Below are positions 1-8,671 of a stretch of 64,000 nucleotides of DNA, piece after piece. Position 1 is the first letter of the stretch. Each line of letters begins with the position of its first letter. Source of the stretch: Bacillus sp. FJAT-52991 (lineage in GTDB: Bacteria > Bacillota > Bacilli > Bacillales > Domibacillaceae); contig NZ_CP147404.1 in assembly GCF_037201805.1 (NCBI RefSeq), positions 3,392,501-3,456,500 of the forward strand, read 5' to 3'. Made by a program: the position numbers and the translations under genes. The notes under the pieces are model-generated. The model was not told the DNA's origin. It did no database searches and worked only from the letters and a program-made list of their open reading frames with translations.

Positions 1-219
1 TTAATCTCCCGAATTAAAATAGCGGACTGATCGTAACATTAAAAAAATGCCAATGGTTAAACCCAATAGCAGTCCAATAATTAAACAAAGTGGGTCAGTG
101 TTCCATTTTCCGTCAAGCCAGCGTCCAGCAAATATCCCGATGAGGATTGAACCTGTTAACTGTGCTAGAATGGAACTGTACAAGGCCATTGCTCGAAAAG
201 GGCTTTTTCGACTTGTCAT
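1..219 (-). CDS. atpZ: AtpZ/AtpQ-like small membrane protein of the ATP synthase locus
   Basis: This 72-residue protein has two hydrophobic helices (about residues 12-32 and 44-63) joined by a short loop containing GRWLDGKW, the layout of AtpZ, the small partner of ATP synthase protein I. In related bacilli it sits just before atpI and the F1Fo genes, and is thought to help Fo assembly or ion supply. The stop codon is at bases 1-3, so the gene is complete while the operon should continue to the left outside the window. The ATG is preceded by GAGGTG with a 7-nt gap. The family call rests on topology, the loop motif and the neighbours mnaA and upp; a specific role is inferred. Confidence 0.78.
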   Translation of the reverse strand: MTSRKSPFRAMALYSSILAQLTGSILIGIFAGRWLDGKWNTDPLCLIIGLLLGLTIGIFLMLRSVRYFNSGD

Positions 220-342
220 GCGAAAACACCTCAGCTCTAGAATGGTTTCTTGACATTACAAAAACGATTACAAAGTTAGTTCCTTACCCTTTGTTAGCAT
301 ACAATAGGGGTTTTTCAATGTCAATGTGTTTAGAGTGAAAAA

Positions 343-378
343 GATCACAATTTGTAACGAAATTTTCACAAAATGATC
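343..378. promoter_or_regulatory. Imperfect palindrome in the atp upstream region
   Basis: GATCA at 343-347 is mirrored by TGATC at 374-378, and inside them TTGT at 352 is mirrored by CACAA ending at 371. The inner part resembles a Rex or FNR-like operator, but its arms are separated by two bases too many for the Rex consensus. Operator function is only a possibility. Confidence 0.25.
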
Positions 379-509
379 AAAAAATAGGGATTATTATAAG
401 ATTTTCTTATAATATAGAAGAAACGTGACTTTTTTCCTCGCATCTGATCGAGGAATTCTAACAATCTATCGGGGAAAAGCGACCTTTTTCAGCATTCCTC
501 ACAAACAAT

Positions 510-548
510 GATAAAAGCGACGTCAACTAGGTTGAGGTCGCTTTTATC
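510..548 (-). terminator. Rho-independent terminator of mnaA
   Basis: Perfect 12-bp arms (GATAAAAGCGAC and its complement) are extended inward by five more pairs after one mismatch, leaving a 3-nt loop. The structure follows the mnaA stop codon by a few bases. The following U-tract is weak, but U-rich bases are inside the 3-prime arm. Confidence 0.8.
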
Positions 549-555
549 TAGATAC

Positions 556-1695
556 TTAGAATCGTTCAGGCTTTTGATCAGTTGCTTTAAAGTGGTAGCG
601 AATCGATTCGCAAATGCGGCGAGATGCTTCTCCATCGCCATATGGGTTAGAGGCTTTCGCCATTTTCTCGTATTCGACTTTGTTTGTTAATAGTTCCGTC
701 GCTAATTCGTAAATCGTTTCTTCTTCAACACCTGCAAGCTTTAATGTACCTGCTTCGATTCCTTCAGGACGCTCGGTTGTGTCGCGCAATACGAGCACCG
801 GTACACCAAGTGATGGCGCTTCTTCTTGCACTCCGCCAGAATCGGTTAAAATCAGGTGTGCTCTCGATGCAAAGTTATGGAAATCAATCACATCAAGTGG
901 TTCAATTAAGTGAATACGCGGATCATTGCCAAGGATTTCATCAGCAATTTCACGAACCGCTGGATTCAAATGAACAGGATACACGACTTGAATATCACTA
1001 TTTTCTTGAACAAGGCGCTTAATTGCTGAGAACATATTGCGCATCGGTTGTCCAAGGTTTTCACGACGGTGAGCGGTCATTAACACCAGACGGTCATTAC
1101 CAATACGCTCCAGCACTTCGTGGCTGTATTCTTCTTTCACCGTTGTTTTCAACGCATCAATCGCTGTGTTTCCTGTGACGAAAATCGCTTCTGCTTTCTT
1201 GTCTTCATTTAGCAAATTGCGTTCTGCTTGATCGGTTGGTGAGAAATGAAGGTCAGCGATAACACCTGTTAGTTGACGATTCATTTCCTCTGGGAATGGA
1301 GAATACTTATTCCAAGTACGCAAGCCTGCTTCCACATGACCAACAGCAATTTGATTGTAAAAAGCAGCTAAGCTCGCGATGAAAGTTGTCGTTGTGTCAC
1401 CATGAACAAGTACGATATCTGGCTTCACTTCCTTCATGACGCGATCCAAACCTTCTAACCCTCGCGTCGTCACGTCAATGAGTGTTTGGCGATCTTTCAT
1501 GATATTTAAGTCATAGTCAGGTTGTACGTTAAAGATTTCAAGAACTTGGTCAAGCATTTGACGATGTTGCGCGGTTACGGTCACAATCGACTCAAAATGT
1601 TCCGGGTATTTTTGCAATTCAAGAACAAGCGGCGCCATCTTAATTGCTTCCGGTCGCGTGCCAAAAATCGTCATCACTTTAATTGGGCGATTCAT
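556..1695 (-). CDS. mnaA: UDP-N-acetylglucosamine 2-epimerase (non-hydrolysing)
   Basis: The enzyme interconverts UDP-GlcNAc and UDP-ManNAc, supplying ManNAc for teichoic acid linkage units. The 379 residues carry the family motifs in order: GTRPEAIKMAPL near residue 12, HGDTTTT near 100, GHVEAGLRT near 119, TAHRRENLG near 208, and the nucleotide-binding DSGGVQEEAPSLG followed by RDTTERPE near 285-305. The two-lobed GT-B-like fold is expected and the length is normal for WecB/MnaA. It lies 23 bp after upp on the same strand and may be co-transcribed with it. The start ATG has an AAAGGTAGG-like site upstream. Confidence 0.93.
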   Translation of the reverse strand: MNRPIKVMTIFGTRPEAIKMAPLVLELQKYPEHFESIVTVTAQHRQMLDQVLEIFNVQPDYDLNIMKDRQTLIDVTTRGLEGLDRVMKEVKPDIVLVHGDTTTTFIASLAAFYNQIAVGHVEAGLRTWNKYSPFPEEMNRQLTGVIADLHFSPTDQAERNLLNEDKKAEAIFVTGNTAIDALKTTVKEEYSHEVLERIGNDRLVLMTAHRRENLGQPMRNMFSAIKRLVQENSDIQVVYPVHLNPAVREIADEILGNDPRIHLIEPLDVIDFHNFASRAHLILTDSGGVQEEAPSLGVPVLVLRDTTERPEGIEAGTLKLAGVEEETIYELATELLTNKVEYEKMAKASNPYGDGEASRRICESIRYHFKATDQKPERF

Positions 1696-1718
1696 TATCT
1701 ATGTACCTACCTTTTTCC

Positions 1719-2348
1719 TTATTTTGTTCCGAACAGACGGTCTCCCGCATCACCTAGACCTGGTACAATATAGCCTTTTTCATTCAACTTCTCATCTAAA
1801 GCGGCGATATAAATATCTACATCTGGATGTGCTTCTTTCATCGCCTCTACTCCTTCAGGGGCAGCAACTAAGCACATAAACTTCACGTTTTTCGCACCGC
1901 GCTTCTTTAAAGAGTTAATCGCTTCGACAGCGGAACCCCCTGTAGCAAGCATCGGATCTACAACGATAAAGTCACGCTCTTCTACATCGGATGGAAGCTT
2001 CACATAATATTCAATCGGCGTTAATGTTTCTGGATCACGGTACAAGCCAACATGTCCTACTTTAGCCGCAGGAATTAATTTTAACACTCCTTCAACCATA
2101 CCAATACCCGCACGTAAAATCGGCACGATCCCTAATTTTTTACCTGCTAGCACTTTCGTATTGGCTTCGCATACAGGTGTTTCGATACTTACTTCCTGCA
2201 AAGGCAAGTCACGTGTAATTTCAAACGCCATAAGCGTCGCAATCTCGTCCACAAGCTCACGAAATTCTTTTGTTCCTGTATTTTTATCACGAATCATTGT
2301 TAATTTGTGTTGAATTAATGGATGGTCAAACACATATACTTTTGCCAA
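1719..2348 (-). CDS. upp: Uracil phosphoribosyltransferase
   Basis: This salvage enzyme makes UMP from uracil and PRPP. The 209-residue protein has the type I PRTase features: RAGIGMVEG near residue 80, the PRPP loop [12 protein letters not shown] near 128-139, and a C-terminal [13 protein letters not shown] that contacts uracil. Length matches the family. The start is TTG, with GGGAG seven bases upstream; no better in-frame ATG exists. It lies between glyA and mnaA as in B. subtilis, and probably has its own promoter overlapping the glyA terminator (2469-2497). Confidence 0.95.
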   Translation of the reverse strand: MAKVYVFDHPLIQHKLTMIRDKNTGTKEFRELVDEIATLMAFEITRDLPLQEVSIETPVCEANTKVLAGKKLGIVPILRAGIGMVEGVLKLIPAAKVGHVGLYRDPETLTPIEYYVKLPSDVEERDFIVVDPMLATGGSAVEAINSLKKRGAKNVKFMCLVAAPEGVEAMKEAHPDVDIYIAALDEKLNEKGYIVPGLGDAGDRLFGTK

Positions 2349-2423
2349 AGTAATCGCTCCCTTATCTTTATGTATCTTATGTTTTCACAAAAATGCTCAC
2401 TTAGCCACTATCACGCTAACGGC

Positions 2424-2452
2424 AAAAAAACGCATAGGCAACGGACAGCGTT
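2424..2452 (-). terminator. Possible attenuator hairpin in the upp leader
   Basis: On the minus strand, AACGC (2448-2452) and GCGTT (2429-2433) flank a 14-nt loop and are followed by seven U residues. It lies between the predicted upp promoter and the upp start, so it could act as a leader terminator. The stem is only five pairs and no PyrR-binding loop is visible. Confidence 0.35.
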
Positions 2453-2468
2453 TATACATTTTTCATTA

Positions 2469-2497
2469 ATTATAGTACAAAAAAACACCCGAGTAAA
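2469..2497 (-). promoter_or_regulatory. Candidate sigma-A promoter for upp
   Basis: Minus-strand TTTACT (2492-2497) and TATAAT (2469-2474) are separated by 17 bp. The -35 box lies inside the glyA terminator hairpin. Confidence 0.45.
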
Positions 2498-2506
2498 ACC
2501 GGGTGC
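2479..2506 (-). terminator. Rho-independent terminator of glyA
   Basis: The minus strand forms a CACCCG/CGGGTG stem with an 8-nt loop, followed by UGUUUUUUUG. It begins 10 bp after the glyA stop. Confidence 0.85.
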
Positions 2507-2515
2507 TTAAAGTGT

Positions 2516-3751
2516 TTAATTATATAATGGATATTTCGCCGTTAAATCTGCTACACGCTGGCTAGATTTTTGTAGTGTCGCTTCATCTTCATGATTTTTC
2601 AATGTGTCAGCGATAATAGAAGCTACTTCGTCCATTGCTTCTAAATCAAAGCCGCGAGAAGTCACCGCCGCTGTTCCGATACGAATACCGCTTGTGACAA
2701 ACGGGCTTTCCGGATCGAATGGGATCGTGTTTTTATTCGCTGTGATGCCGACTTCATCAAGTACATGTTCAGCTACTTTTCCTGTTAAACCAAGAGATTG
2801 AAGGTCGATTAATAAAAGGTGGTTATCTGTACCACCTGATACAAGATTGATGCCTTCTTTTGCTAATCCTTCGCCTAGACGTTTCGCATTGTCGATAATA
2901 TTTTGAGCATACTCTTTAAAGCTTGGATCAAGCGCTTCACCAAACGCTACAGCTTTAGCCGAGATGACATGCATAAGTGGACCACCTTGGATACCAGGGA
3001 AAATCGATTTGTCAATTTTCTTCGCAAACTCTTCTTTACAAAGAATCATACCGCCGCGAGGCCCGCGAAGTGTTTTATGAGTTGTTGTTGTCACGAAATC
3101 TGCATATGGCACTGGATTTTGGTGAAGACCCGCTGCAACGAGACCAGCAATGTGAGCCATATCGACCATTAAGTATGCGCCTACTTCATCAGCGATTTCA
3201 CGGAATTTCGCGAAATCAATCGCACGCGGATAAGCACTCGCACCAGCGACGATTAATTTCGGCTTATTGTCGATTGCTTTTTGACGCACATCTTCATAAT
3301 CGATCATTTGTGTTTCTTTATCAACGCCATATTCGATGAAATTGTATTGTACGCCGCTGAAGTTCACTGGGCTACCATGCGTTAAATGACCACCGTGAGA
3401 AAGGTTCATTCCTAGAACCGTATCGCCATGTTCTAAAATAGTGAAATAAACAGCCATGTTCGCTTGTGCACCAGAGTGAGGCTGCACGTTCGCATGCTCA
3501 GCACCGAAAATTTCTTTCGCACGGTCACGCGCTAAATTTTCCACGACATCAACATGCTCACAACCGCCGTAATAGCGCTTTGCAGGATAACCTTCCGCAT
3601 ATTTATTCGTTAATACTGAACCTTGAGCTTCCATAACTGCTTCACTAACAAAGTTTTCAGAAGCAATTAACTCGATTTTCGTTTGTTGACGTTTTAATTC
3701 ATCTTGGATCGCTGCAAAAACTGCTGAATCTTGAACTTGAAGTTTGCTCAT
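2516..3751 (-). CDS. glyA: Serine hydroxymethyltransferase
   Basis: This PLP enzyme converts serine and tetrahydrofolate to glycine and methylene-THF, the main source of one-carbon units. Family motifs include [11 protein letters not shown] near residue 32, [15 protein letters not shown] near 51, the PLP-lysine signature [14 protein letters not shown] near 222-235, and [14 protein letters not shown] near 350. The longest frame begins with a TTG at 3757, but ATG at 3751 sits seven bases after GGAAGGGG, so the 411-residue form (MSKLQVQ...) is preferred. A promoter (3823-3850) lies upstream and a terminator directly downstream, so the gene seems monocistronic. Confidence 0.95.
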   Translation of the reverse strand: MSKLQVQDSAVFAAIQDELKRQQTKIELIASENFVSEAVMEAQGSVLTNKYAEGYPAKRYYGGCEHVDVVENLARDRAKEIFGAEHANVQPHSGAQANMAVYFTILEHGDTVLGMNLSHGGHLTHGSPVNFSGVQYNFIEYGVDKETQMIDYEDVRQKAIDNKPKLIVAGASAYPRAIDFAKFREIADEVGAYLMVDMAHIAGLVAAGLHQNPVPYADFVTTTTHKTLRGPRGGMILCKEEFAKKIDKSIFPGIQGGPLMHVISAKAVAFGEALDPSFKEYAQNIIDNAKRLGEGLAKEGINLVSGGTDNHLLLIDLQSLGLTGKVAEHVLDEVGITANKNTIPFDPESPFVTSGIRIGTAAVTSRGFDLEAMDEVASIIADTLKNHEDEATLQKSSQRVADLTAKYPLYN

Positions 3752-3822
3752 TTTCAATCCCCTTCCGAGTATAGGACTTATTTTTCAACTTTATGTAGTT
3801 CTAATTTTAAAAATTCTCTTAC

Positions 3823-3850
3823 ATTCTACCACGTTTCTTCAATCTTTCAA
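3823..3850 (-). promoter_or_regulatory. Candidate sigma-A promoter of glyA
   Basis: Minus-strand TTGAAA (3845-3850) and TAGAAT (3823-3828) are separated by 16 bp, about 70 bp upstream of the glyA start. I saw no clear PurR box next to it. Confidence 0.6.
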
Positions 3851-3870
3851 ATGAATTAACGAATTTTTTA

Positions 3871-3905
3871 TAAAAAAAAACCGACTTTCTAACAAAAAGC
3901 CGGTT
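3871..3905 (-). terminator. Rho-independent terminator of ywlG
   Basis: Minus-strand AACCG-G-CTTT pairs with AAAG-T-CGGTT and is followed by a run of nine U, just after the ywlG stop codon. Confidence 0.85.
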
Positions 3906-3916
3906 ATTTCTTAACA

Positions 3917-4489
3917 TTAACTAGTACAATTTTCATTTATATTCGTTTTTTCATAAACCGCTCGAGCGCCACCAATTAGCTTCGGCCGCGTTTTTGCCAT
4001 TGTGACGTGGGCATGTCCTACTTGTTTCACACTTGTACGCAGCGGAACGGCCACATGCTTTAAATGCATCCCAATCAACGTATCGCCAATATCGATTCCA
4101 GCATCTGCTTTCATATATTCGACAACCGCGCTGTTAAGGTTTTGTGCATAAGCATACGCAGCCATTGAGCCACCTGCTTGCCGAACAGGTATGACCGCTA
4201 CCTCTTCAAGACCTAAACGGTCAATTAGCTCACGATCGATCACTAGTGCACGGTTTAAATGTTCACAGCATTGAAAAGCAAGATGAACACCACGCTTTTC
4301 TGCCCATGTTTTGACTTGACGATACACCATTTCGGCAATGTCTAATGTACCTGCTGTGCCAATGGTCTGCCCAGCGATTTCAGAAGTCGAACAGCCAATT
4401 ACAACAATTTGACCTTGGTGAAGATCGGCCTGCTGCTGAAACTCTTGTAAAAGTCGGTTCAAATCTTGTTCCCACTCTTTTAATAACAC
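3917..4489 (-). CDS. ywlG: YwlG family protein (TIGR01440), unknown function
   Basis: This 190-residue protein belongs to the conserved firmicute YwlG family. Characteristic stretches are VIGCSTSEIAGQTIGTAG near residue 31, FQCCEHLNRALVIDRE near 74, IPVRQAGGSMAAYAY near 99, and GDTLIGMHLKHVAVPLR near 137. No catalytic role is known to me. The start is GTG, seven bases after GAGGTG, and lies 16 bp downstream of rpiB, so the two are probably co-transcribed, as in B. subtilis (ywlF-ywlG). Confidence 0.88.
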   Translation of the reverse strand: MLLKEWEQDLNRLLQEFQQQADLHQGQIVVIGCSTSEIAGQTIGTAGTLDIAEMVYRQVKTWAEKRGVHLAFQCCEHLNRALVIDRELIDRLGLEEVAVIPVRQAGGSMAAYAYAQNLNSAVVEYMKADAGIDIGDTLIGMHLKHVAVPLRTSVKQVGHAHVTMAKTRPKLIGGARAVYEKTNINENCTS

Positions 4490-4505
4490 AGGTCTTCACC
4501 TCGTC

Positions 4506-4946
4506 TTATTGTTGTTCGTACGCTTTAATTTTGCCGACGCGATTTTCGTGACGACCACCTTCATAATCAGTCGTTAACCAAACTTTCGCGATTTCACGAG
4601 CCACCCCAGGACCAATCACGCGTTCTCCCATTGCCAGCATATTGCTGTCGTTATGCTCTCTCGTCGCTTTGGCACTAAATAAATCATGAACAAGCGCACA
4701 GCGAATGCCTTTTACTTTATTCGCTGCAATGCTCATACCAATTCCTGTCCCACAAATTAAAATGCCGCGGTCAAATTCACCGTTTGCTACTTTTTCCGCC
4801 ACTGGAAGTGCATAATCTGGGTAATCAACAGATGTCCCACATTCACAGCCAAAATCCTCAAATTCAATGCCAAGCTCTTCTAATAAACTCTTTATTTCCT
4901 CGCGAATATTTACTCCGCCATGATCCGAAGCAATAGCTACTTTCAT
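4506..4946 (-). CDS. rpiB: Ribose 5-phosphate isomerase B
   Basis: RpiB interconverts ribose 5-phosphate and ribulose 5-phosphate in the pentose phosphate pathway. The 146 residues show the N-terminal ASDHGG phosphate-binding motif, the active-site segment GILICGTGIGMSIAANK with the catalytic Cys near residue 65, and HNDSNMLAMGERVIG near 99. Asp9 and His10 of the ASDHGG motif are present. Length is normal. ATG is preceded by AAAGGGG. It is the first gene of a short rpiB-ywlG unit. Confidence 0.93.
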   Translation of the reverse strand: MKVAIASDHGGVNIREEIKSLLEELGIEFEDFGCECGTSVDYPDYALPVAEKVANGEFDRGILICGTGIGMSIAANKVKGIRCALVHDLFSAKATREHNDSNMLAMGERVIGPGVAREIAKVWLTTDYEGGRHENRVGKIKAYEQQ

Positions 4947-5025
4947 TTATATAATCCCCTTTCTAATAAATACTTTCTGTTATTGTGTCACAGAACGATA
5001 TCTCGAGCAAGCGGCCGACACTTGG

Positions 5026-6315
5026 CTATAAACGAAAACGAGTGATCGTTGACTTTAATTCATCCGCTTGTGTTTTCAACTGAAGGATGGCTTCTTCGAT
5101 ATGGTTCATCACTTTCGTTTGATCTTTTGTCACACGCGTCACTTCTAATGCACCTGCTGAGGTTTCTTCCGCAATAGCAGCTACTTCTTGCGACTGTCTA
5201 GATGCCAATTCAATACTGTCCATTTGCTGATCAACTAAAGCAGAAATCGTATGGACATCCTCTGCCACGACAAGAATTTTATCCGTCATCATTTCAATCG
5301 CTGAGTTCGCCTCTGATCCCTTCTGAACTTCATTGTTCACACTTTCAACTTGAGAAGAAATATGCTGCACCACTTGATCAACTTCTCGCTGCATTTGTTG
5401 AATAAGCTCCGAAATCCCTTGAACAGCTGTGCTACTTTCATCTGCTAGTTTGCGAACTTCCTCTGCAACGACCGCAAAGCCTTTTCCGTGCTCACCCGCG
5501 CGCGCCGCTTCAATCGAAGCATTTAATGCGAGTAAATTCGTTTGCGCTGCAATAGCTCCCACTAGTTGAATAACATTTCCCACTTTATGAGCATTTTCTT
5601 CTAGTCCTCGAACCGCCTGCAAGGAATGTTTGTTCTCAGAAGATAACCGTTCCATCCCTGAAATGAGCGACTGAAATACGTCTCTACTTTCTTGAAGATC
5701 ACGAACCATTTCTTCCGCCTGAACGGCTGATGTTTTCGCTTTTCTTTGCACCTCACCTGCTAAATGAGTCACATCTTCTACTGATTCCGCTGTTGATTGA
5801 ATAGCGACAGCCGAATTTTCTGCCCCAGCTGAAATCTCATCTACTGTTCGGAAAATGTCTTCCGCCTTTTGTGAAGCTGTCGCCGCTTCACTTGAAATTC
5901 GTTGTACACTTTCGTTCGTCAATGAAAAATTATTATCAATACTATGAACCATCTCTCTTAAATTAGAGAGCATCTTATTAAAGGCTTGAGCTAACGAACG
6001 GATTTCGTCTTGACCATTTGGTAATTCCACATCTTTTTCAATATTTCCTGTCGCCGCTTCAAGTGCAGCTGCTTCTAATCGTTGCAACGGCTTAACAAAA
6101 TAGCCCCCCACGATATAAGCTAGAATACCAGACCACATGATCCCCATTAACAAAGTAACGATCGTAAATAGCACTTCGTTTATTTTGGAAAAAAACATCG
6201 GATATAAGTAATAAATAAAAAAACCGCTTGTTGAATAAGTGATAATTGCTAAAGCAGTAATGATCAACACAAATTTCTTCCTTATTCCAAATGATGCTTG
6301 AGTATAATTTTCCAT
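5026..6315 (-). CDS. Methyl-accepting chemotaxis-like protein without an extracellular sensor domain
   Basis: The 429-residue protein has a short cytoplasmic N-terminus, two membrane helices (about residues 14-38 and 46-72), a HAMP domain (about 73-125) and a long coiled-coil signalling domain whose hairpin tip includes [18 protein letters not shown] near 275. Only about eight residues separate the helices, so there is no room for a classic ligand-binding domain; it may sense the membrane or signal through partners. It lies between ywlE and rpiB, which adjoin in B. subtilis, so it looks like an insertion in the conserved order. Target pathway would be CheA/CheW, but none is in the window. Confidence 0.85.
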   Translation of the reverse strand: MENYTQASFGIRKKFVLIITALAIITYSTSGFFIYYLYPMFFSKINEVLFTIVTLLMGIMWSGILAYIVGGYFVKPLQRLEAAALEAATGNIEKDVELPNGQDEIRSLAQAFNKMLSNLREMVHSIDNNFSLTNESVQRISSEAATASQKAEDIFRTVDEISAGAENSAVAIQSTAESVEDVTHLAGEVQRKAKTSAVQAEEMVRDLQESRDVFQSLISGMERLSSENKHSLQAVRGLEENAHKVGNVIQLVGAIAAQTNLLALNASIEAARAGEHGKGFAVVAEEVRKLADESSTAVQGISELIQQMQREVDQVVQHISSQVESVNNEVQKGSEANSAIEMMTDKILVVAEDVHTISALVDQQMDSIELASRQSQEVAAIAEETSAGALEVTRVTKDQTKVMNHIEEAILQLKTQADELKSTITRFRL

Positions 6316-6338
6316 AGTTTCCCCTTCCTATATGAACA

Positions 6339-6779
6339 CTATTCTAGCTCGTTGGGCAGACTTTCAATGAATTGATCGATCAATTGCTCTAACTCGTTAT
6401 ATGTGCCACGATAATCTTCAAGTGAACCACCGAATGGATCTTGAACATCAGCTAAGTTTCCGGTTACATATCGTTTGAACACATAAGTTTTTGCCGTTGA
6501 CTCCGGAAATTGAGAGACAAGCATATGTTCATGAGAAGCTGTCATTGTCAAAATAATATCAGCCCAATGAACTAATTCTTTAGATATTGATTGGGAAATA
6601 TGATCGATTGGAATATTCCCCTCCTCTAACACACGTCTCGCCTGTTCAGACGCCAGGCTGCCATCAGCAGCAAAAATCCCTGCTGATTTCACTTTCCATT
6701 GAGGACGCTTATGTTTCAGCAACGCTTCAGCCATCGGACTTCTACACGTATTTCCGGTGCATATAAATAAAACCTTCAA
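6339..6779 (-). CDS. ywlE: Protein-arginine-phosphatase YwlE
   Basis: YwlE removes phosphate from protein arginines, opposing the McsB kinase of the CtsR/Clp stress system. The P-loop CTGNTCRS holds Cys7 and Arg13, and Thr11 in the loop is the residue that distinguishes arginine phosphatases from ordinary low-molecular-weight tyrosine phosphatases, which carry Ile or Val there. The general acid lies in DVQDPFGG near residue 118. The 146-residue length is normal. The start is TTG with GGAGG seven bases upstream. It is 23 bp upstream of the chemoreceptor gene and probably shares its transcript. Confidence 0.92.
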   Translation of the reverse strand: MKVLFICTGNTCRSPMAEALLKHKRPQWKVKSAGIFAADGSLASEQARRVLEEGNIPIDHISQSISKELVHWADIILTMTASHEHMLVSQFPESTAKTYVFKRYVTGNLADVQDPFGGSLEDYRGTYNELEQLIDQFIESLPNELE

Positions 6780-6862
6780 CTCTTTACCTCCCTCTTAAAT
6801 ATCTTTTATCCTATTATATAAGATTTCTTACTAAGAGGGAAAAAAGATCTAAGTTTCTTTTA

Positions 6863-7405
6863 TTAAATCGGAAATAGTAATTTAATACCAAATATGAATA
6901 ACACGCATCCGCCGAACGCTTCACTATATGGACCAAGTAGCCCTCTTGTTTTTTTGCCTACTAATAATCCACTCCAAGTTAATACAGCCGCAATCCCTCC
7001 AAAAAGAGATAGCACAAGGACAGCTCTCGCCCCGTAAATCCCGAAAGTTAAACCGGCCGAAAAGCTATCAAGACTAACAACGATCGTAAATAAAAATAAA
7101 CTCCATCCAGAAGGAATCAATCGCTCCGACTCTTCCTCCTTTACTACCGAAACAATCATTTGAATACCGGCTATAATTAATAAAATCCCCCCAATGGTAT
7201 TGGCGATTTCTCCAAAAACATTCGATAACATTCTTCCTGCTACCATCCCTATAAGCGGAAATCCAACATGTAATATCCCAACGATTAAGCCTATGTAAAA
7301 GATCCGCTTCAGTCTAATTGGTGCCATACCAAGGCTTAAGCTAGCCGAAAACGCATCCATCCCTAAAGCCAATGCCATCATGGTTAATGTGAAAATCTCA
7401 CCCAT
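6863..7405 (-). CDS. mntP: Manganese efflux pump MntP
   Basis: MntP exports Mn(II) across the cytoplasmic membrane. About six hydrophobic segments are visible, with the paired acidic signatures ALGMDAFSASLSLG near residue 12 and VVSLDSFSAGLTFG near 112, which form the transport path through an inverted repeat. The open frame extends 44 codons further upstream, but that extension is polar, Cys-rich and unlike the family. ATG at 7405 fits the family N-terminus, with GAAGGA about 11 bases ahead; GTG at 7417 is the alternative. Corresponds to ywlD. No manganese riboswitch was recognised upstream. Confidence 0.88.
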   Translation of the reverse strand: MGEIFTLTMMALALGMDAFSASLSLGMAPIRLKRIFYIGLIVGILHVGFPLIGMVAGRMLSNVFGEIANTIGGILLIIAGIQMIVSVVKEEESERLIPSGWSLFLFTIVVSLDSFSAGLTFGIYGARAVLVLSLFGGIAAVLTWSGLLVGKKTRGLLGPYSEAFGGCVLFIFGIKLLFPI

Positions 7406-7513
7406 TCTTTCATTCACTTCCTTCTCTTTTAGACATGCCTTTTTCAAACATATGCAAGCGCGAAAGAGAATTGCACTATCTTTAGGTGAGATTATCTCTT
7501 TTTTTACATCAAA

Positions 7514-7600
7514 AGGGGTCTGACACCGAACAACCATATTTAACTTCTAAAGAGAATCTCCCCCTCTCGATGTAAATATGATTTCAGGTACCAGACCCCT
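7514..7600. repeat. Inverted pair of AGGGGTCTG palindromic repeats
   Basis: AGGGGTCTG at 7514-7522 faces its exact complement CAGACCCCT at 7592-7600, and inside them TACATC (7505-7510) and GATGTA (7569-7574) are also complementary. The pair fills the gap between mntP and ywlC. The same 9-mer recurs at the end of ywiB (37627-37635). Confidence 0.6.
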
Positions 7601-7618
7601 GTCACAACAGCTATCAGG

Positions 7619-8671
7619 TCAGCTTTCTTTTTGTTTTCGCCACTGGTGAGAAGCGGCTTTTTCTAATCGATTCATAATCGCGAGCCCAACGCCTTCGTAT
7701 GGAAAGACCTCTGAAAAAATGATATCAACATCAGCTTCATTGAAAGCACGTAGGACATCATACAGAGAGTGGGCAATCGTCGTTAAATCCGCTCGATTTC
7801 CGCACGGCAAAATCACATCTGCCTTGTAGAAGGTTGTTGCTTCTTCCGTTGTTAACAGTCCGACTTTTTTGCCTTGCGCCCGCTCTTGATCGATCTGTTG
7901 CTGCAACCATTCTCGACTACCGTCTAATAAAATCATCGGTGCATTCGGGGCATAATGCTTATACTTCATCCCCGGAGACTTAGGCTGCTCGTTGGCATTT
8001 TTTAAAGCTGGATCAAGCGTCACTTCTCCAACCACCGCTTCAAGCTCTTCTTTTGTAATCCCACCTGGTCGCAAAATGACCGGAATGTCCGTTGTACAAT
8101 CAACGACCGTCGATTCCACACCAACACCCGTTTCGCCACCATCAAGAATCCCAGCCACTTTACCATTGAGATCATCCAACACATGCTTCGCTGAAGTCGG
8201 GCTTGGTTTACCCGAGCAATTGGCACTCGGAGCGGCTAATGGCAATTGAGATTCGCGAATCAGCCTCAAGGCCAGCGGATGGTCCGGCACCCGAATCGCT
8301 ACAGTGTCTAATCCAGCGGTTACGTTATCAGCCAGCATTCCTTGTTTTTTCTTAAAAATGATCGTCAATGGTCCAGGCCAAAAAGCAGTCATCAGCTTCT
8401 CCGCTTGATTTGGTATTTGCTCAACTAGCTGCTTCAATTGCTGCTGGTCAGCAATGTGGACAATGAGTGGATTGTCACTCGGTCTGCCCTTTGCTACAAA
8501 AATTTTAGCAGTGGCTTCATTCGAACAGGCATTAGCACCTAGGCCATATACCGTTTCTGTCGGGAAAGCCACGACTTCATTGTTTGTTAATAACTCAGCT
8601 GCTTCTTTCACTTGTGGATAATTACGAACGTCATCCACATTTTTATCCACAGTCCAATAGATTGTTTTCAT
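7619..8671 (-). CDS. ywlC: Threonylcarbamoyl-AMP synthase (Sua5/YwlC type)
   Basis: The enzyme makes threonylcarbamoyl-AMP from threonine, bicarbonate and ATP for the t6A37 modification of tRNAs reading ANN codons. The YrdC domain occupies about residues 15-205, with AFPTETVYGLGANA near 37 and KGRPSDNPLIVHI near 60, and a C-terminal Sua5 domain follows a linker with SPGMKYKHYAP near 233. ATG at 8671 (MKTIYWTVD) matches the family N-terminus and has AAGGTG six bases upstream; an ATG at 8707 behind AGAAGGTG is also possible. The 5-prime end of the gene carries part of a DnaA-box cluster. Confidence 0.92.
   Translation of the reverse strand: MKTIYWTVDKNVDDVRNYPQVKEAAELLTNNEVVAFPTETVYGLGANACSNEATAKIFVAKGRPSDNPLIVHIADQQQLKQLVEQIPNQAEKLMTAFWPGPLTIIFKKKQGMLADNVTAGLDTVAIRVPDHPLALRLIRESQLPLAAPSANCSGKPSPTSAKHVLDDLNGKVAGILDGGETGVGVESTVVDCTTDIPVILRPGGITKEELEAVVGEVTLDPALKNANEQPKSPGMKYKHYAPNAPMILLDGSREWLQQQIDQERAQGKKVGLLTTEEATTFYKADVILPCGNRADLTTIAHSLYDVLRAFNEADVDIIFSEVFPYEGVGLAIMNRLEKAASHQWRKQKES

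Larger units (their letters stand above)
220..555. other. Intergenic region upstream of the atp operon
   Basis: This 336-bp gap lies between the leftward mnaA gene and the leftward atpZ-like gene. It contains the mnaA terminator (510-548), an AT-rich stretch with a possible minus-strand -10 box TATAAT at 393-398 but no good -35 box, and an imperfect palindrome at 343-378. No open frame here looks coding. It should hold the promoter of the ATP synthase operon, but I cannot place it firmly. Confidence 0.5.

Noticed and set aside
352..371. Rex operator upstream of atp
   Set aside because: The arms TTGTAAC and TTCACAA are separated by six bases, while Rex sites have four, and the left arm has two mismatches.
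2205..2216. parS-like CACGTG in upp
   Set aside because: Only the central hexamer matches; the flanks do not follow TGTTNCACGTGAAACA.
7406..7537. 44-codon N-terminal extension of MntP
   Set aside because: The extension is polar and Cys-rich, overlaps repeat DNA, and does not fit the family, which starts at the first membrane helix.
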